Source: Bradyrhizobium sp. WD16 (GTDB taxonomy: Bacteria; Pseudomonadota; Alphaproteobacteria; Rhizobiales; Xanthobacteraceae). From it: 64,000 bases of DNA. Of the stretch, positions 54,210 through 63,107 are shown piece after piece (position 1 is the first letter of the stretch; each line of letters starts with the position of its first letter). The translations under genes and the position numbers were made by a program. Below the pieces are notes generated by a model. That model was not told where the DNA came from. It was given only the letters and a program-made list of their open reading frames with translations, and searched no databases. The stretch covers positions 5,197,501 to 5,261,500 of the forward strand of contig NZ_CP028908.1 in assembly GCF_024181725.1 (NCBI RefSeq), read 5' to 3'.

Positions 54210-54491
54210 TCAGACCGAAAGGTGCGCGGGGATGCGCAGATGGCGACGGCCGACCTCGACAAAGAGCGGGTCGCGCTTCGCCGCCCACACCGCCGCGAAG
54301 TGGCCGATCATCCATATGGCGATGCCAACCAGCCAGAGGCGCAGGCCGAGGCCGACCGCGCCGGCGAGCGTGCCGTTCATGATGGCGATGGCACGCGGCG
54401 CGCCGCCGAGCAGGATCGGCTCTGTCAGCGACCGGTGAACCGTCACGGTGAAGCCCGAAACCTCGTTCGCCTGTTCGACGACGCCCGCCAT
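54210..54491 (-). CDS. trbD: conjugal transfer protein TrbD (VirB3-like)
   Basis: A 93-aa inner-membrane protein starting MAGVVEQANEVSGFTVTVHRS and containing LTEPILLGGAPRAIAI, the TrbD/VirB3 signature, then two hydrophobic segments. Its ATG overlaps the trbC stop (TGATG). Confidence 0.93.
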   Translation of the reverse strand: MAGVVEQANEVSGFTVTVHRSLTEPILLGGAPRAIAIMNGTLAGAVGLGLRLWLVGIAIWMIGHFAAVWAAKRDPLFVEVGRRHLRIPAHLSV

Positions 54492-54823
54492 CAGACCAGC
54501 GCTCCGCCGCCGAACGAGAAGAACGACAGAAAGAAGCTCGATGCGGCAAACGCGATCGAGAGGCCGAACACGATCTGGATCAGGCGGCGGAAGCCACCCG
54601 AGGTGTCGCCGAACGCGAGCGCCAAGCCCGTGGAGATGATGATGATGACGGCGATGATCTTGGCGACCGGGCCTTCGATCGACTGCAGGATCTGCTGCAG
54701 CGGCTGTTCCCACGGCATCGACGAGCCCGAGGCATAGGCGGGTGCCGTCACCGTCGCGCTGAGCGCGACGATGGATACGGTCATGGCGAAACGTTGGCGC
54801 GCGAGGCGTGCGACTTGGATCAC
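54491..54823 (-). CDS. trbC: conjugal transfer pilin TrbC (VirB2-like)
   Basis: A 110-aa prepilin. A signal segment ends in PAYASGSSMPWE, and two hydrophobic helices (IIAVIIIISTGLALAFG; FGLSIAFAASSFFLSFF) separated by GDTSGGFRRLIQ form the mature cyclic-type pilin. It overlaps trbB and trbD. Confidence 0.93.
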   Translation of the reverse strand: MIQVARLARQRFAMTVSIVALSATVTAPAYASGSSMPWEQPLQQILQSIEGPVAKIIAVIIIISTGLALAFGDTSGGFRRLIQIVFGLSIAFAASSFFLSFFSFGGGALV

Positions 54824-55827
54824 GGAGTTTCTCCTTCAGGGTTGGTGCTGATCGCGTTCGATGCACCGTCGATGGCAGGCACGACGCGGTAGTCGCCGTC
54901 CGGGCCAAGGCCATCGACACGGGCGAGTTCGGCGAGCCGGCGCGCGGCACCACGGCCGGAAAGCACGGCGACGAGATCGATGGTCTCGGCGATCAGCGCG
55001 CGCGGAACGGTGACGACGGCTTCCTGGATGAGCTGTTCCATCCGTCTCAGTGCGCCGATGGCGCTGCCGGCGTGGATCGTGCCGACCCCACCTGGATGGC
55101 CGGTGCCCCAGGCTTTGAGCAGATCCAACGCTTCCGCGCCGCGCACCTCCCCGACCGGGATGCGGTCCGGGCGTAGGCGTAGGGATGAGCGGACAAGATC
55201 GGAGAGTGAGGCGACGCCATCCTTGGTGCGCATGGCGACGAGGTTCGGCGCGGCGCATTGCAGTTCGCGCGTATCCTCGATGATGACGACGCGATCCGAC
55301 GTCTTGGCCACCTCGGCCAACAGTGCGTTGGTCAGCGTCGTCTTGCCGGTCGAGGTGCCGCCCGCGACGAGGATGTTGGCGCGGGCGGCAACGCCTTGGC
55401 GCAGCGCCTCGGCCTGAGCAACGGACATGGTCCCGGCACGGACGTAATCGTCGAGCGTGAACACGGCGACGGCGGGTTTGCGGATGGCGAAAGCGGGAGC
55501 CTCGACCACGGGCGGCAACAGCCCCTCGAACCGTTCGCCGGTCTCCGGCAGTTCGGCCGAAACGCGCGGGCGCCCAGCATGAACCTCGGCCCCGACATGG
55601 TGCGCGACCAGGCGCACGATGCGCTCGCCGTCGGCCGGCGATAGTCGCTCGCCCGAGTCCGACAGCCCTTCGGAAAGCCGATCGATCCAGATGCGCCCGT
55701 CAGGGTTCAGCATCACCTCGACAACGGAGGCGTCTTCGAGAAACCGGGTGATGGCGGGGCCAAGCGCCGTGCGCAGCATCCGCGCGCCGCGAGCCAAGCC
55801 TTCCGTATTGTGATGCGAAACCGCCAT
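54820..55827 (-). CDS. trbB: conjugal transfer ATPase TrbB (VirB11-like)
   Basis: A 335-aa hexameric traffic ATPase. Walker A is [19 protein letters not shown] (about residue 155), the Asp box is [11 protein letters not shown], and the His box is [13 protein letters not shown]. It is the first gene of the trb run. Unlike the usual traG-copG-trbB contiguity, 2.8 kb of cargo lies upstream of it. Confidence 0.95.
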   Translation of the reverse strand: MAVSHHNTEGLARGARMLRTALGPAITRFLEDASVVEVMLNPDGRIWIDRLSEGLSDSGERLSPADGERIVRLVAHHVGAEVHAGRPRVSAELPETGERFEGLLPPVVEAPAFAIRKPAVAVFTLDDYVRAGTMSVAQAEALRQGVAARANILVAGGTSTGKTTLTNALLAEVAKTSDRVVIIEDTRELQCAAPNLVAMRTKDGVASLSDLVRSSLRLRPDRIPVGEVRGAEALDLLKAWGTGHPGGVGTIHAGSAIGALRRMEQLIQEAVVTVPRALIAETIDLVAVLSGRGAARRLAELARVDGLGPDGDYRVVPAIDGASNAISTNPEGETP

Positions 55828-55994
55828 CTGATCCCCGATCTCGCCGGGGAGAAATCAGACGGTCCCCAGACGGGGTCGATTAAAAGAGCCGGAAATTGGG
55901 CTGATTCAACAAGGATTTGATGACGTGCGGCCTTGGCGAAGAAAAGGCGGCGATCGGCGGGATCGGATATTCGCTACGGGCCAATCGATTCAGC

Positions 55995-56489
55995 TCAGCG
56001 CTGTGCGTTCTCGACGTAGGTCGCCACCGCCTTCTTGTTGTGCGCGTCGATCAATTGGGCTCCGTCGGCAACGAGATCGGCAAGGGTCTGCTGTTTCAGG
56101 ACAGCCCGCCAAGCTTCCTCGGCGGCGATCATGCGGGTCTTGATGAAGCAGTCCGCCTTGTAGACGCACGGGTCCTTCGCCTTGCCGGGGCCGCGCCGGC
56201 GGATTTCGCGGCAGACGAAGGCGGGCTCCCGTCCGTCGATCGCTTCGACGATGTCGAGCAACGTGATGCGCGCCGGGTCGCGCGCCAGCCGATAGCCGCC
56301 GCGCGGCCCCGGCACGGCATCAATGACGGAAGCCGCAGCGAGCGCCCGCAGGTGCTTCAGAAGATAGGTTTCGGAGACGCCGTGCAATTCGGCGAGGCTC
56401 TTGCCCGGAAGCACCTTACCCTCCGGCAATCCGGCCAGCACCAGAGCGCAGTGCAATGCCGCCTCCACCCCGTCACTCATGCGCCGCAT
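55995..56489 (-). CDS. Rrf2-family transcriptional regulator
   Basis: A 164-aa Rrf2 regulator. The winged helix is SLAELHGVSETYLLKHLRALAAASV then GPRGGYRLARDPA. Cys residues in FVCREIRRRG, DPCVYKADCFI could bind an Fe-S cluster or act as a redox switch. It is divergent from an AhpD-like gene with a perfect palindrome between them. Inserted as cargo in the conjugation operon. Confidence 0.92.
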   Translation of the reverse strand: MRRMSDGVEAALHCALVLAGLPEGKVLPGKSLAELHGVSETYLLKHLRALAAASVIDAVPGPRGGYRLARDPARITLLDIVEAIDGREPAFVCREIRRRGPGKAKDPCVYKADCFIKTRMIAAEEAWRAVLKQQTLADLVADGAQLIDAHNKKAVATYVENAQR

Positions 56490-56524
56490 CGCCTTCTCCC
56501 GTTCCGTTCTTGGATTGCGTCCAA

Positions 56525-56549
56525 ATCATGGATATATATTATCCATGAT
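56525..56549. promoter_or_regulatory. Rrf2 operator candidate
   Basis: Perfect 10-bp arms ATCATGGATA and TATCCATGAT around a 5-bp AT centre, between the divergent Rrf2 and AhpD-like genes. It matches the long AT-rich dyads bound by Rrf2 proteins. Confidence 0.7.
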
Positions 56550-56583
56550 TCTCAGCCAACCCCTCTCGCTACCGGAGGCACCC

Positions 56584-57051
56584 ATGCACCCCAGACTGAA
56601 CATCGCCGCGCTGGCACCCGAACTCTATCAGGCTGTCCGCACCCTCGACGGCGCCGTGACCAAGTCGGGCCTCGACAAGCGCACGCTTCACCTCGTCAAG
56701 CTACGCGCTTCACAGATCAACGGTTGCGCCTACTGCGTCGACCTGCATGTGAAGGACGCTCTGGCAGACGGGATGGACGCCCAATTGCTGCATCTCGTCG
56801 CCGTCTGGCGCGAGTCCCCGTTCTTCGATGCGCGCGACCGGGCAATTCTCGAATGGACCGAGAGCGTGACGCTCGCCGCCGAGACGGGCATTCCCGACGC
56901 TGCTTTTGAAACCGTCCGCGCCATCTTCTCGGAGACCGACATCGCCAAACTGACGATCGCCATCGGAACCATCAACATCTGGAACCGCATCGCGGTCAGT
57001 TCCCGCATGCAGCACCCGGTCGGCACGGAAAAGAACGCGGTTGCTCCTTGA
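56584..57051 (+). CDS. AhpD-like carboxymuconolactone decarboxylase-family protein
   Basis: A 155-aa protein with the redox motif NGCAYCVDLHVKDA (CxxC plus His, about residues 42-55) of alkylhydroperoxidase AhpD-like proteins. It probably reduces peroxides or transfers reducing power. ATG 56584 is preferred; ATG 56545 is possible. Likely target of the divergent Rrf2 regulator. Confidence 0.9.
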   Translation: MHPRLNIAALAPELYQAVRTLDGAVTKSGLDKRTLHLVKLRASQINGCAYCVDLHVKDALADGMDAQLLHLVAVWRESPFFDARDRAILEWTESVTLAAETGIPDAAFETVRAIFSETDIAKLTIAIGTINIWNRIAVSSRMQHPVGTEKNAVAP

Positions 57052-57062
57052 TCGATTTGCCC

Positions 57063-57093
57063 TTGACCCTGACATTGATGTCAGGGGTTACGA
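57063..57093 (+). promoter_or_regulatory. MerR-type promoter and operator (copy 2)
   Basis: -35 TTGACC, a 19-bp spacer and -10 TTACGA. The spacer holds the same perfect dyad as copy 1, CCCTGACATTGATGTCAGGG. An AGGAGGG ribosome site follows before the MerR start. Confidence 0.85.
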
Positions 57094-57111
57094 GATGCAG
57101 CAGGAGGGCGG

Positions 57112-57570
57112 ATGAAGATCGGAGACGTTGCAAGAAGGACGGGGGCGAGCGTGCGCTCCATCCGTCATTATGAGAAGGTCGGCCTGATCCGCGCCACCCG
57201 CGAGGAGAATGGCTATCGCGATTTCGACGAAGCCGATGTGCTTCTGGTGCGCCGCATCGGCCGGATGATCCGGCTCGGCTTCACCACCGAGGAAATCGCG
57301 ACCTTTCTCAACTGCATCGTCGACGATCCCGCCACGGTCACCGCCTGTCCGAAGGTGGCCGCTGCTCATCGGTTGAAGCTCAAGGCGATCGAACAGCAGA
57401 TGGCCGATCTCGAAACTCGTCGCCAGAAGCTTCTCATCACCCTGAAGGCTGCCTCCGGTCAGGACGACACCAGCGTACCGGAGACGCTTGCCCATGCCGA
57501 AGCCATCCCCATCGCCCTCGCTCATCCTCGCCACCCTGGCGCTCGCGGTCTATTTCGTCGGCGCCGTTGA
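57112..57570 (+). CDS. MerR-family regulator of the MFS gene (copy 2)
   Basis: A 152-aa MerR protein (MKIGDVARRTGASVRSIRHY then EKVGLI) with a coiled coil. It is a close paralogue of the protein at 7414-7869, including the FLNCIVDDPATVTACPK effector loop. Its last 25 codons overlap the MFS gene by 77 nt, exactly as in copy 1. Confidence 0.92.
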   Translation: MKIGDVARRTGASVRSIRHYEKVGLIRATREENGYRDFDEADVLLVRRIGRMIRLGFTTEEIATFLNCIVDDPATVTACPKVAAAHRLKLKAIEQQMADLETRRQKLLITLKAASGQDDTSVPETLAHAEAIPIALAHPRHPGARGLFRRRR

Positions 57571-58681
57571 GTTCATGCTCGCGCCGATGCTGACGCCGCT
57601 GGCGTCGGCCTTCGCCGCGAAACCCGCCGATATCGCCTGGCTCGTCTCTGCCTATGCGGTGTCCTACGCCGTGCTTGCCCCGCTCATCGGCCTCCTCAGC
57701 GATCGGATTGGCCGGCGGCGCCTGCTTCTCCCAGCATTGGCGCTGTTTGCCGCCGACGCGCTGGCCGTCGCCTTCGCCCCCTCGCTCACCTTCGCGATCG
57801 TCGCCCGCATTCTCGGCGGCGCAGCGGGCGCGGCCCTGACGCCGACCGCCTTTGCCCTCATCGCCGAGACCGTTCCCGAAGACCGCCAAGCCGGCGCCAT
57901 GGGCCTCGTCCTCTTCGGCCTGACCCTCGGCATCGCCACCGGGCCGACCTTCGCGGGGCTCCTCACCGATGCCTTCGATTGGCAGGCGCCGTTCATCGCC
58001 GTGGCCTGCGGCTGCCTCGCCGTTCTCGTGCTGGCCGCGCGCATTCTGCCTCCCTCCGTGGCGCGGCAGGGCCGACCGCTCAAAGCCTCGGCGGCCCGCC
58101 TGCTCGGTGGCGCGACCTTCCGGCCCAACCTCTCCAAGGGCTTCTGGCTCGGCGCGACCATTGCCGGCTTCCTGATCTCCGGCGAGGTTCTGCGCAACCG
58201 CTATGGTCTCTCCACCAGCATGGTCGGGCTCTCGGTCACCGCCTTCGGGGTCGGTCTCGCGGCAGGCAACCTTGCCATCGGGCGCCTGACCGCCTGGGCC
58301 GGACGGCCAGAGACTGTCCTCATCTTCGCTATCGCGCTCATCTTCGTGACGCAGAGCGCCTTCCTGGCGACCGACCCGAGCCTCGGTTTGGCGATCGGAC
58401 TACTGGCTCTCTGGGGCTTTGCCTCAGGCCTCGCCGCACCCGCCAACACCGCCATTCAGGCGAGCCGAGCCGGCTCGGACGCCGGCTTCGTGCTGGCGTC
58501 GTCGGAATCGCTGAACAACGGCGCGCTGCTCGTGCTGGCGCCGATCGTCGCGAGTTGGATCGGAGGTGGGGACACCATCAATGCGGCCATTCTGCTCGGC
58601 GTCTGCACGCTTGCAGCACTCGGCGTCAATCTTATCGACCGGCAGTACCGACCGACAGCCCTTCCATGCGAGACGAATTAG
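57494..58681 (+). CDS. MFS efflux transporter, MerR-linked (copy 2)
   Basis: A 395-aa twelve-helix exporter closely similar throughout to the protein at 6297-7490 (LATLALAVYFVGAVEFMLAP; LLSDRIGRRRLLLPAL; AETVPEDRQAGAMGLVLFG). ATG 57494 is preferred to TTG 57488. The substrate is unknown and probably shared with copy 1. It is cargo within the conjugation region; its end overlaps the copG-like stop by 4 nt in convergent orientation. Confidence 0.9.
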   Translation: MPKPSPSPSLILATLALAVYFVGAVEFMLAPMLTPLASAFAAKPADIAWLVSAYAVSYAVLAPLIGLLSDRIGRRRLLLPALALFAADALAVAFAPSLTFAIVARILGGAAGAALTPTAFALIAETVPEDRQAGAMGLVLFGLTLGIATGPTFAGLLTDAFDWQAPFIAVACGCLAVLVLAARILPPSVARQGRPLKASAARLLGGATFRPNLSKGFWLGATIAGFLISGEVLRNRYGLSTSMVGLSVTAFGVGLAAGNLAIGRLTAWAGRPETVLIFAIALIFVTQSAFLATDPSLGLAIGLLALWGFASGLAAPANTAIQASRAGSDAGFVLASSESLNNGALLVLAPIVASWIGGGDTINAAILLGVCTLAALGVNLIDRQYRPTALPCETN

Positions 58682-59115
58682 GGGCTCGGCTTTGCCACTT
58701 CCTGGCTCGCTTCCACATCTCGCGACAGCTCCTTCAAAAAGCGATCTCCGCCGGCGAGTTTCCGTCCGAGCGTTTGCAGGAAGTTCTCGAAGCGCTCTGC
58801 GCCCTTCGCCCTCGCCGAGGCCTGCGCGCTGTCGGGCAATGGTGGTGTGATGGTCAGCCAGAAGCGGATGAACAGCGAGAGCGTCTCTCCGACGATGGCG
58901 ATGTCTTCATCGAGTTCATCGATCTGGCGGCCGATACGATCCATGCGGCGGGCGAACACGGCCTCAAGTCGCTCGGACGCATCCGCCGACAGGAAGGACG
59001 CGACGGCTGCTTCGATCACGGCGGATTTGGAGATGTTGCGACGGAGCGCCAGCGCCTCGACCTTCTTCAGGAGTTCGGGGTCGAAATAGACATTCATGCG
59101 GGTCTTGGTCTGCAT
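58678..59115 (-). CDS. CopG/ribbon-helix-helix-type protein of the conjugation operon
   Basis: A 145-aa protein with an N-terminal ribbon-helix-helix (MNVYFDPELLKKVEALALRR, NISKSAVIEAAVASFL) and a helical C-terminal part. Such genes usually sit between traG and trbB. ATG 59115 has GAGGATGG upstream; a GTG at 59127 overlaps the traG stop. It may regulate the tra/trb genes. Confidence 0.88.
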   Translation of the reverse strand: MQTKTRMNVYFDPELLKKVEALALRRNISKSAVIEAAVASFLSADASERLEAVFARRMDRIGRQIDELDEDIAIVGETLSLFIRFWLTITPPLPDSAQASARAKGAERFENFLQTLGRKLAGGDRFLKELSRDVEASQEVAKPSP

Positions 59116-59123
59116 GGCCATCC

Positions 59124-61115
59124 TCACAGTTCGAGGCCATCAGCCGGGTCCATCGTTGCCTGCCGGGCATTCGATGTGACCTGCTGGCGCAAGCGGCTGG
59201 CCCGGGCGGCGTCCACATCGGGATCGTCGTCGAGAACATCGAACTCACTGAGGGGTGATCGCTCGGGTGGCGCGATCTCCTCATGTTCCGGCAATTCCGG
59301 CTCGCGGCGAATGCCGGCATTGGCCGGATCGAAGCTCACGCCATTCCCGTTGTCGGATGTTGCTCCAGCCGATGCCGCCGGGATCGCCAGCGTCGACCAA
59401 TCATCCGCGGACTGCGCTGCCGGCGCGGTCGCTGTCGGCGCCTTCGGCGGCGGCAAGATGCGTTCCTTGAAGCGAGCATCCTCGTAGTAGCGCGCCTTCT
59501 TTGCCCGCACGGGCGGCACACCTGCGACCAGCAGCAATTCGTCGGCGGGCGGGAGCTGCATCACCTCTCCGGGGGTGAGCAGCGGCCGCGCCGTCTCCTG
59601 CCGCGAGACCATGAGATGGCCGAGCCAGGGCGACAGCCGGTGCCCGGCATAGTTCGTGGAGTCGCGCATCTCGGTGGCGGTGCCGAGCGCATCCGATACC
59701 CGCTTGGCGGTGCGCTCGTCATTGGTAGCGAAGGCGACGCGCACATGACAATTGTCGAGCACGCTGTTGTTCGCGCCATAGGCTTTCTCGATCTGGTTGA
59801 GACTCTGCGCGATCAGGAAGGATTTGATGCCGTAGCCCGCCATGAAGGCCAAAGCCGACTCAAAGAAATCGAGTCGGCCGAGAGCTGGAAACTCGTCCAG
59901 CATCAGCAGGAGGCGATGCCGGTTGGCGGATGTCTTCAGGTCTTCAGTCAGACGCCGTCCGACCTGATTGAGCAGCAGGCGGATCAGCGGCTTGGTGCGG
60001 TTGATGTCGGAGGGCGGGACGACCAGGTAGAGGCTGACGGGTTTCTCCGCCGTGACAAGATCGGCAATGCGCCAGTCGCACCGCGCCGTCACCTTCGCCA
60101 CCACGGGATCGCGATAGAGGCCGAGGAATGACATGGCGGTCGAAAGCACGCCAGACCTCTCGTTGTCGCTCTTGTTGAGAAGCTCGCGGGCCGAAGACGC
60201 GATGACGGGGTGAACGCCGGTCTCGCCCAGATGCGGCGTGCTCATCATGGCGCGCAGCGTCGCCTCCACGGGCCGCTTCGGATCGGAGAGGAAATTGGCG
60301 ACGCCGGCCAGCGTCTTGTCGGCTTCCGCGTAGAGAACATGCAGGATCGCGCCGACCAACAGCGAATGACTGGTCTTTTCCCAATGGTTGCGCTTGTCGA
60401 GCGCGCCTTCGGGATCAACGAGGATGTCGGCGATGTTCTGCACGTCGCGGACTTCCTTGTCGCCGCGCCGCACCTCCAGCAGCGGATTATAGGCCGACGA
60501 TGCCGGATCGGTCGGATCGAACAGCAGCACGCGGCCATACCGTGCGCGAAAACCAGCCGTTAAGCCCCAATTCTCGCCCTTGATGTCGTGGATGATCGTG
60601 CTGCCCGGCCAGGTCAACAGCGTCGGCACGACGAGGCCGACGCCTTTGCCCGATCGCGTTGGGGCGAAGCACAGCACATGCTCGGGGCCGTCATGACGGA
60701 GATAGTCACCGTCGAGCCGGCCAAGCAATACGCCATCGGGGCCGAGCAATCCGGCGGCGCGGATTTCCTCCGGTTCGGCCCATCGCGCCGAGCCGTAGGT
60801 GGCGACGTTCTTCGCCTCGCGCGCTCGGATCACCGACAGGGTGATGGCGACGATGATCGAGATGAAGCCGCCCGACACGGCGATGCAGGCGCCTTCAATG
60901 AAGATCGGCGGCGCATAGGCGTCGTAGCAATACCACCACCAGAAGAAGATCGGCGGATAGTAGATCGGCCAGCCGGCTAGCTCGAACCATGGGACGCCAA
61001 GCTGCGCCTGAAAGCCGAGACGCCATGCCGTCCACTCGGTCGCACACCAGATGGCGGTGAGCACGATCACGAGAACGACGGCGACTTGTCCCCACAGGAC
61101 GCGGCTTCCGGACAT
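59124..61115 (-). CDS. traG: type IV coupling protein TraG (VirD4-like)
   Basis: A 663-aa inner-membrane ATPase that links the relaxosome to the secretion channel. Two to three N-terminal membrane helices are followed by Walker A in CFAPTRSGKGVGLVVPTLL (about residue 152) and the Walker B-like LLLMLDEFPALGRLDFF (about 410). The C-terminal tail is Pro/Asp-rich. ATG 61115 (MSGSRVLWGQ) is the family start. Confidence 0.95.
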   Translation of the reverse strand: MSGSRVLWGQVAVVLVIVLTAIWCATEWTAWRLGFQAQLGVPWFELAGWPIYYPPIFFWWWYCYDAYAPPIFIEGACIAVSGGFISIIVAITLSVIRAREAKNVATYGSARWAEPEEIRAAGLLGPDGVLLGRLDGDYLRHDGPEHVLCFAPTRSGKGVGLVVPTLLTWPGSTIIHDIKGENWGLTAGFRARYGRVLLFDPTDPASSAYNPLLEVRRGDKEVRDVQNIADILVDPEGALDKRNHWEKTSHSLLVGAILHVLYAEADKTLAGVANFLSDPKRPVEATLRAMMSTPHLGETGVHPVIASSARELLNKSDNERSGVLSTAMSFLGLYRDPVVAKVTARCDWRIADLVTAEKPVSLYLVVPPSDINRTKPLIRLLLNQVGRRLTEDLKTSANRHRLLLMLDEFPALGRLDFFESALAFMAGYGIKSFLIAQSLNQIEKAYGANNSVLDNCHVRVAFATNDERTAKRVSDALGTATEMRDSTNYAGHRLSPWLGHLMVSRQETARPLLTPGEVMQLPPADELLLVAGVPPVRAKKARYYEDARFKERILPPPKAPTATAPAAQSADDWSTLAIPAASAGATSDNGNGVSFDPANAGIRREPELPEHEEIAPPERSPLSEFDVLDDDPDVDAARASRLRQQVTSNARQATMDPADGLEL

Positions 61116-61283
61116 AAAGGCTCCAATCGGCAAAAGAGACGGAGCCGATCAGAGAATGCCAGCAATGGCGGCAAGCAACAGAAATGACCGAAGATCGTGC
61201 TATCGGATACCGTCGCGAAGAAAAAGGAGGGAAGCCATGTCGCGGAGCATCAGGAGCATCATGCCAGCGATCAGCTTGAGCGC

Positions 61284-61312
61284 TTACCTAACAAAACCAC
61301 AGACCGTATAAT
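61284..61312 (+). promoter_or_regulatory. promoter candidate for ubiA
   Basis: -35 TTACCT, a 17-bp spacer and a consensus -10 TATAAT, ending 56 bp before the ubiA ATG, in an AT-richer gap divergent from traG. Confidence 0.45.
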
Positions 61313-61368
61313 GGCTCTATCTTGCGCTGAAAGAAGCACGGCGCGTCTGAAATTTGGATAATTGCCCG

Positions 61369-62283
61369 ATGACAACAGTGAGCCGCCCCGATCTGACCGA
61401 CATCCATAGAGGTGATTGGGTGGATCGGCTATTGCCGCAGGTGATGCGGCCCTATACTCGTCTTGCGCGGCTGGATCGGCCTGTGGGAATTTGGCTGACG
61501 CTTTTCCCGTGCTGGGCCGCATTGTTTCAGGCTACGCATGGCTTGCCTGACATCCGTGATCTGCTGGTGTTTACACTCGGCGCCTTCTTGATGCGCAGTG
61601 CCGGCTCGACGATCAACGACATGGCTGACCGCAACTTCGATGGTCATGTCGAGCGCACGAGGTTCCGGCCACTGGCGAAGGGCGAGATCAGCCTGATCCG
61701 GGCCATGGTCTTTCTTGCCGTGGAGTTGACGCTTGCTGCAACGCTGCTGGTCTTCCTGACGCCGTTTGCCAGCCTTCTGGCGATTGGCGTCCTGCCGCTG
61801 GTGGCGCTCTATCCGTTCTGCAAACGCTTCACCCATTGGCCACAAGCGGTTCTGGGTGCTGCCTTCAACTGGGGAATGTTGGTGGCCTGGGCGCAGATCG
61901 TCGGACACGTCCCCCCGGGCGCTATGCTGATGTGGGCTGGCGCGATCGCTTGGCAGATCGGCTATGACACCACCTATGGCTATGTCGATGTAATGGACGA
62001 CAAACGCCTGGGCCTGAAATCGACGGCGATCCTATTCGGCGCGCATGGTAAGGCCCTGATTGGGCTGTTCTATGGCTTGGCGGTGCTGGCGTGGTCGGTT
62101 GGCGGCTGGATGCTAGACATGTCCGGCCCTTATGCCATCGGGATGCTGGTGATCGCGGCACATCTCGGCTGGCAGGCATGGCGATTCCAGCTTGATCGTC
62201 CCGAAGTCAATTTCCGCCTGTTTCTAGCAAATATTCTTACTGGTGCGCTTCTGGCTACCGCCGCGCTTGCCGGAGCCATCTGA
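61369..62283 (+). CDS. ubiA: UbiA-type 4-hydroxybenzoate polyprenyltransferase
   Basis: A 304-aa membrane prenyltransferase. The two Asp-rich motifs are STINDMADRNFDGHVERT (about residue 82) and YVDVMDDKRLGLKST (about 207); about nine hydrophobic helices follow the pattern of UbiA. It attaches the isoprenoid tail to 4-hydroxybenzoate in ubiquinone synthesis. It looks complete. Finding a core respiratory gene beside traG is unusual, and it may be a second copy carried as cargo. Confidence 0.92.
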   Translation: MTTVSRPDLTDIHRGDWVDRLLPQVMRPYTRLARLDRPVGIWLTLFPCWAALFQATHGLPDIRDLLVFTLGAFLMRSAGSTINDMADRNFDGHVERTRFRPLAKGEISLIRAMVFLAVELTLAATLLVFLTPFASLLAIGVLPLVALYPFCKRFTHWPQAVLGAAFNWGMLVAWAQIVGHVPPGAMLMWAGAIAWQIGYDTTYGYVDVMDDKRLGLKSTAILFGAHGKALIGLFYGLAVLAWSVGGWMLDMSGPYAIGMLVIAAHLGWQAWRFQLDRPEVNFRLFLANILTGALLATAALAGAI

Positions 62284-62376
62284 AGCCACGTTCACTCCGT
62301 CCCGCGAAATGGATTCGATTCCCGGCCTTTCCGATCTCGAGAGTACCCAGCGAAACATCTATGTCAGTTATTGTGG

Positions 62377-62676
62377 TCAGTGCCGCGTCGATCGCGCCTT
62401 AGACGCCGCCCGTTCCAGTATCTTGCGGTAGCCAGTCTTGGTCATCCACCGCGCGCGGGCAAGGTGGCTTTCCCAGCATGTCCGGGCTCGACCTGATGCC
62501 GATTTCGGATCGCGGTGCAAAACGATGCGAGCCGCCTCTGTCCAGTCGGCTCCATCCATCTCAGCATCGAGCAATCGCAGATACGTGACGAAGTGTCGTT
62601 CGTCGTAGACCGTGATCTCCGGTTCGCTGGGAGCGAGATCGTCGACATCGGGATCGAGTTCGGGGCGTATCCGCAT
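62377..62676 (-). CDS. DUF2285-domain protein
   Basis: A 99-aa protein containing HFVTYLRLLDAEMDGADW, EAARIVLHRDP and a C-terminal WMTKTGYRKIL, the DUF2285 pattern common in alphaproteobacterial integrative elements beside small helix-turn-helix genes. Function unknown; a DNA-binding or regulatory role is suspected. Confidence 0.88.
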   Translation of the reverse strand: MRIRPELDPDVDDLAPSEPEITVYDERHFVTYLRLLDAEMDGADWTEAARIVLHRDPKSASGRARTCWESHLARARWMTKTGYRKILERAASKARSTRH

Positions 62677-62832
62677 CGGATGGCCCTCCTTTTGACAGTA
62701 CAGCGGCCCGAAAGGAATAGTTCAACAGCTCTTCAATTTTGAGACAAACAGCTTGGTGAGCCACGGCTCTTTGCGGCAGCGGGCTGGAATTCATCGTTTG
62801 GCCGAGCGGATCCATAGCACGTTTCAGCACGA

Positions 62833-62867
62833 ATCGGAATGATCGTTCCTGGAACGATCATTCCGAT
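62833..62867. promoter_or_regulatory. 35-bp perfect palindrome upstream of XRE gene
   Basis: Perfect 17-bp arms ATCGGAATGATCGTTCC and GGAACGATCATTCCGAT around one central base. It ends 18 bp before the XRE start and is probably its operator. Confidence 0.7.
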
Positions 62868-62885
62868 ACAGGCCCTCATATCGCC

Positions 62886-63107
62886 ATGGATCTCAAGGAG
62901 GTTATGGCGGTCAATCTGCGTCGGCTGCGCCATGACAAGCAAATGACGCAGGAAGAGCTTGCTGACCAGTCCGGCCTGAGCGCGCGCTATATCGGCGCGA
63001 TCGAGCGCGCCGACGTTTCCGCCAGCGTCACGGTTCTTGGGCAGATTGCTGAGGCGCTTGGGATTGAGCCGGGCGAGCTTCTGAAGGAATTAGCCAGATC
63101 GCGCTGA
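62886..63107 (+). CDS. small XRE-family regulator
   Basis: A 73-aa helix-turn-helix protein (VNLRRLRHDKQMTQEELADQ, SGLSARYIGAIERADVSAS), the size of controller or repressor proteins. ATG 62886 has no clear ribosome site; ATG 62904 follows AAGGAGG too closely. The palindrome upstream suggests autoregulation. It may control the conjugative element. Its end overlaps the LysR gene. Confidence 0.9.
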   Translation: MDLKEVMAVNLRRLRHDKQMTQEELADQSGLSARYIGAIERADVSASVTVLGQIAEALGIEPGELLKELARSR

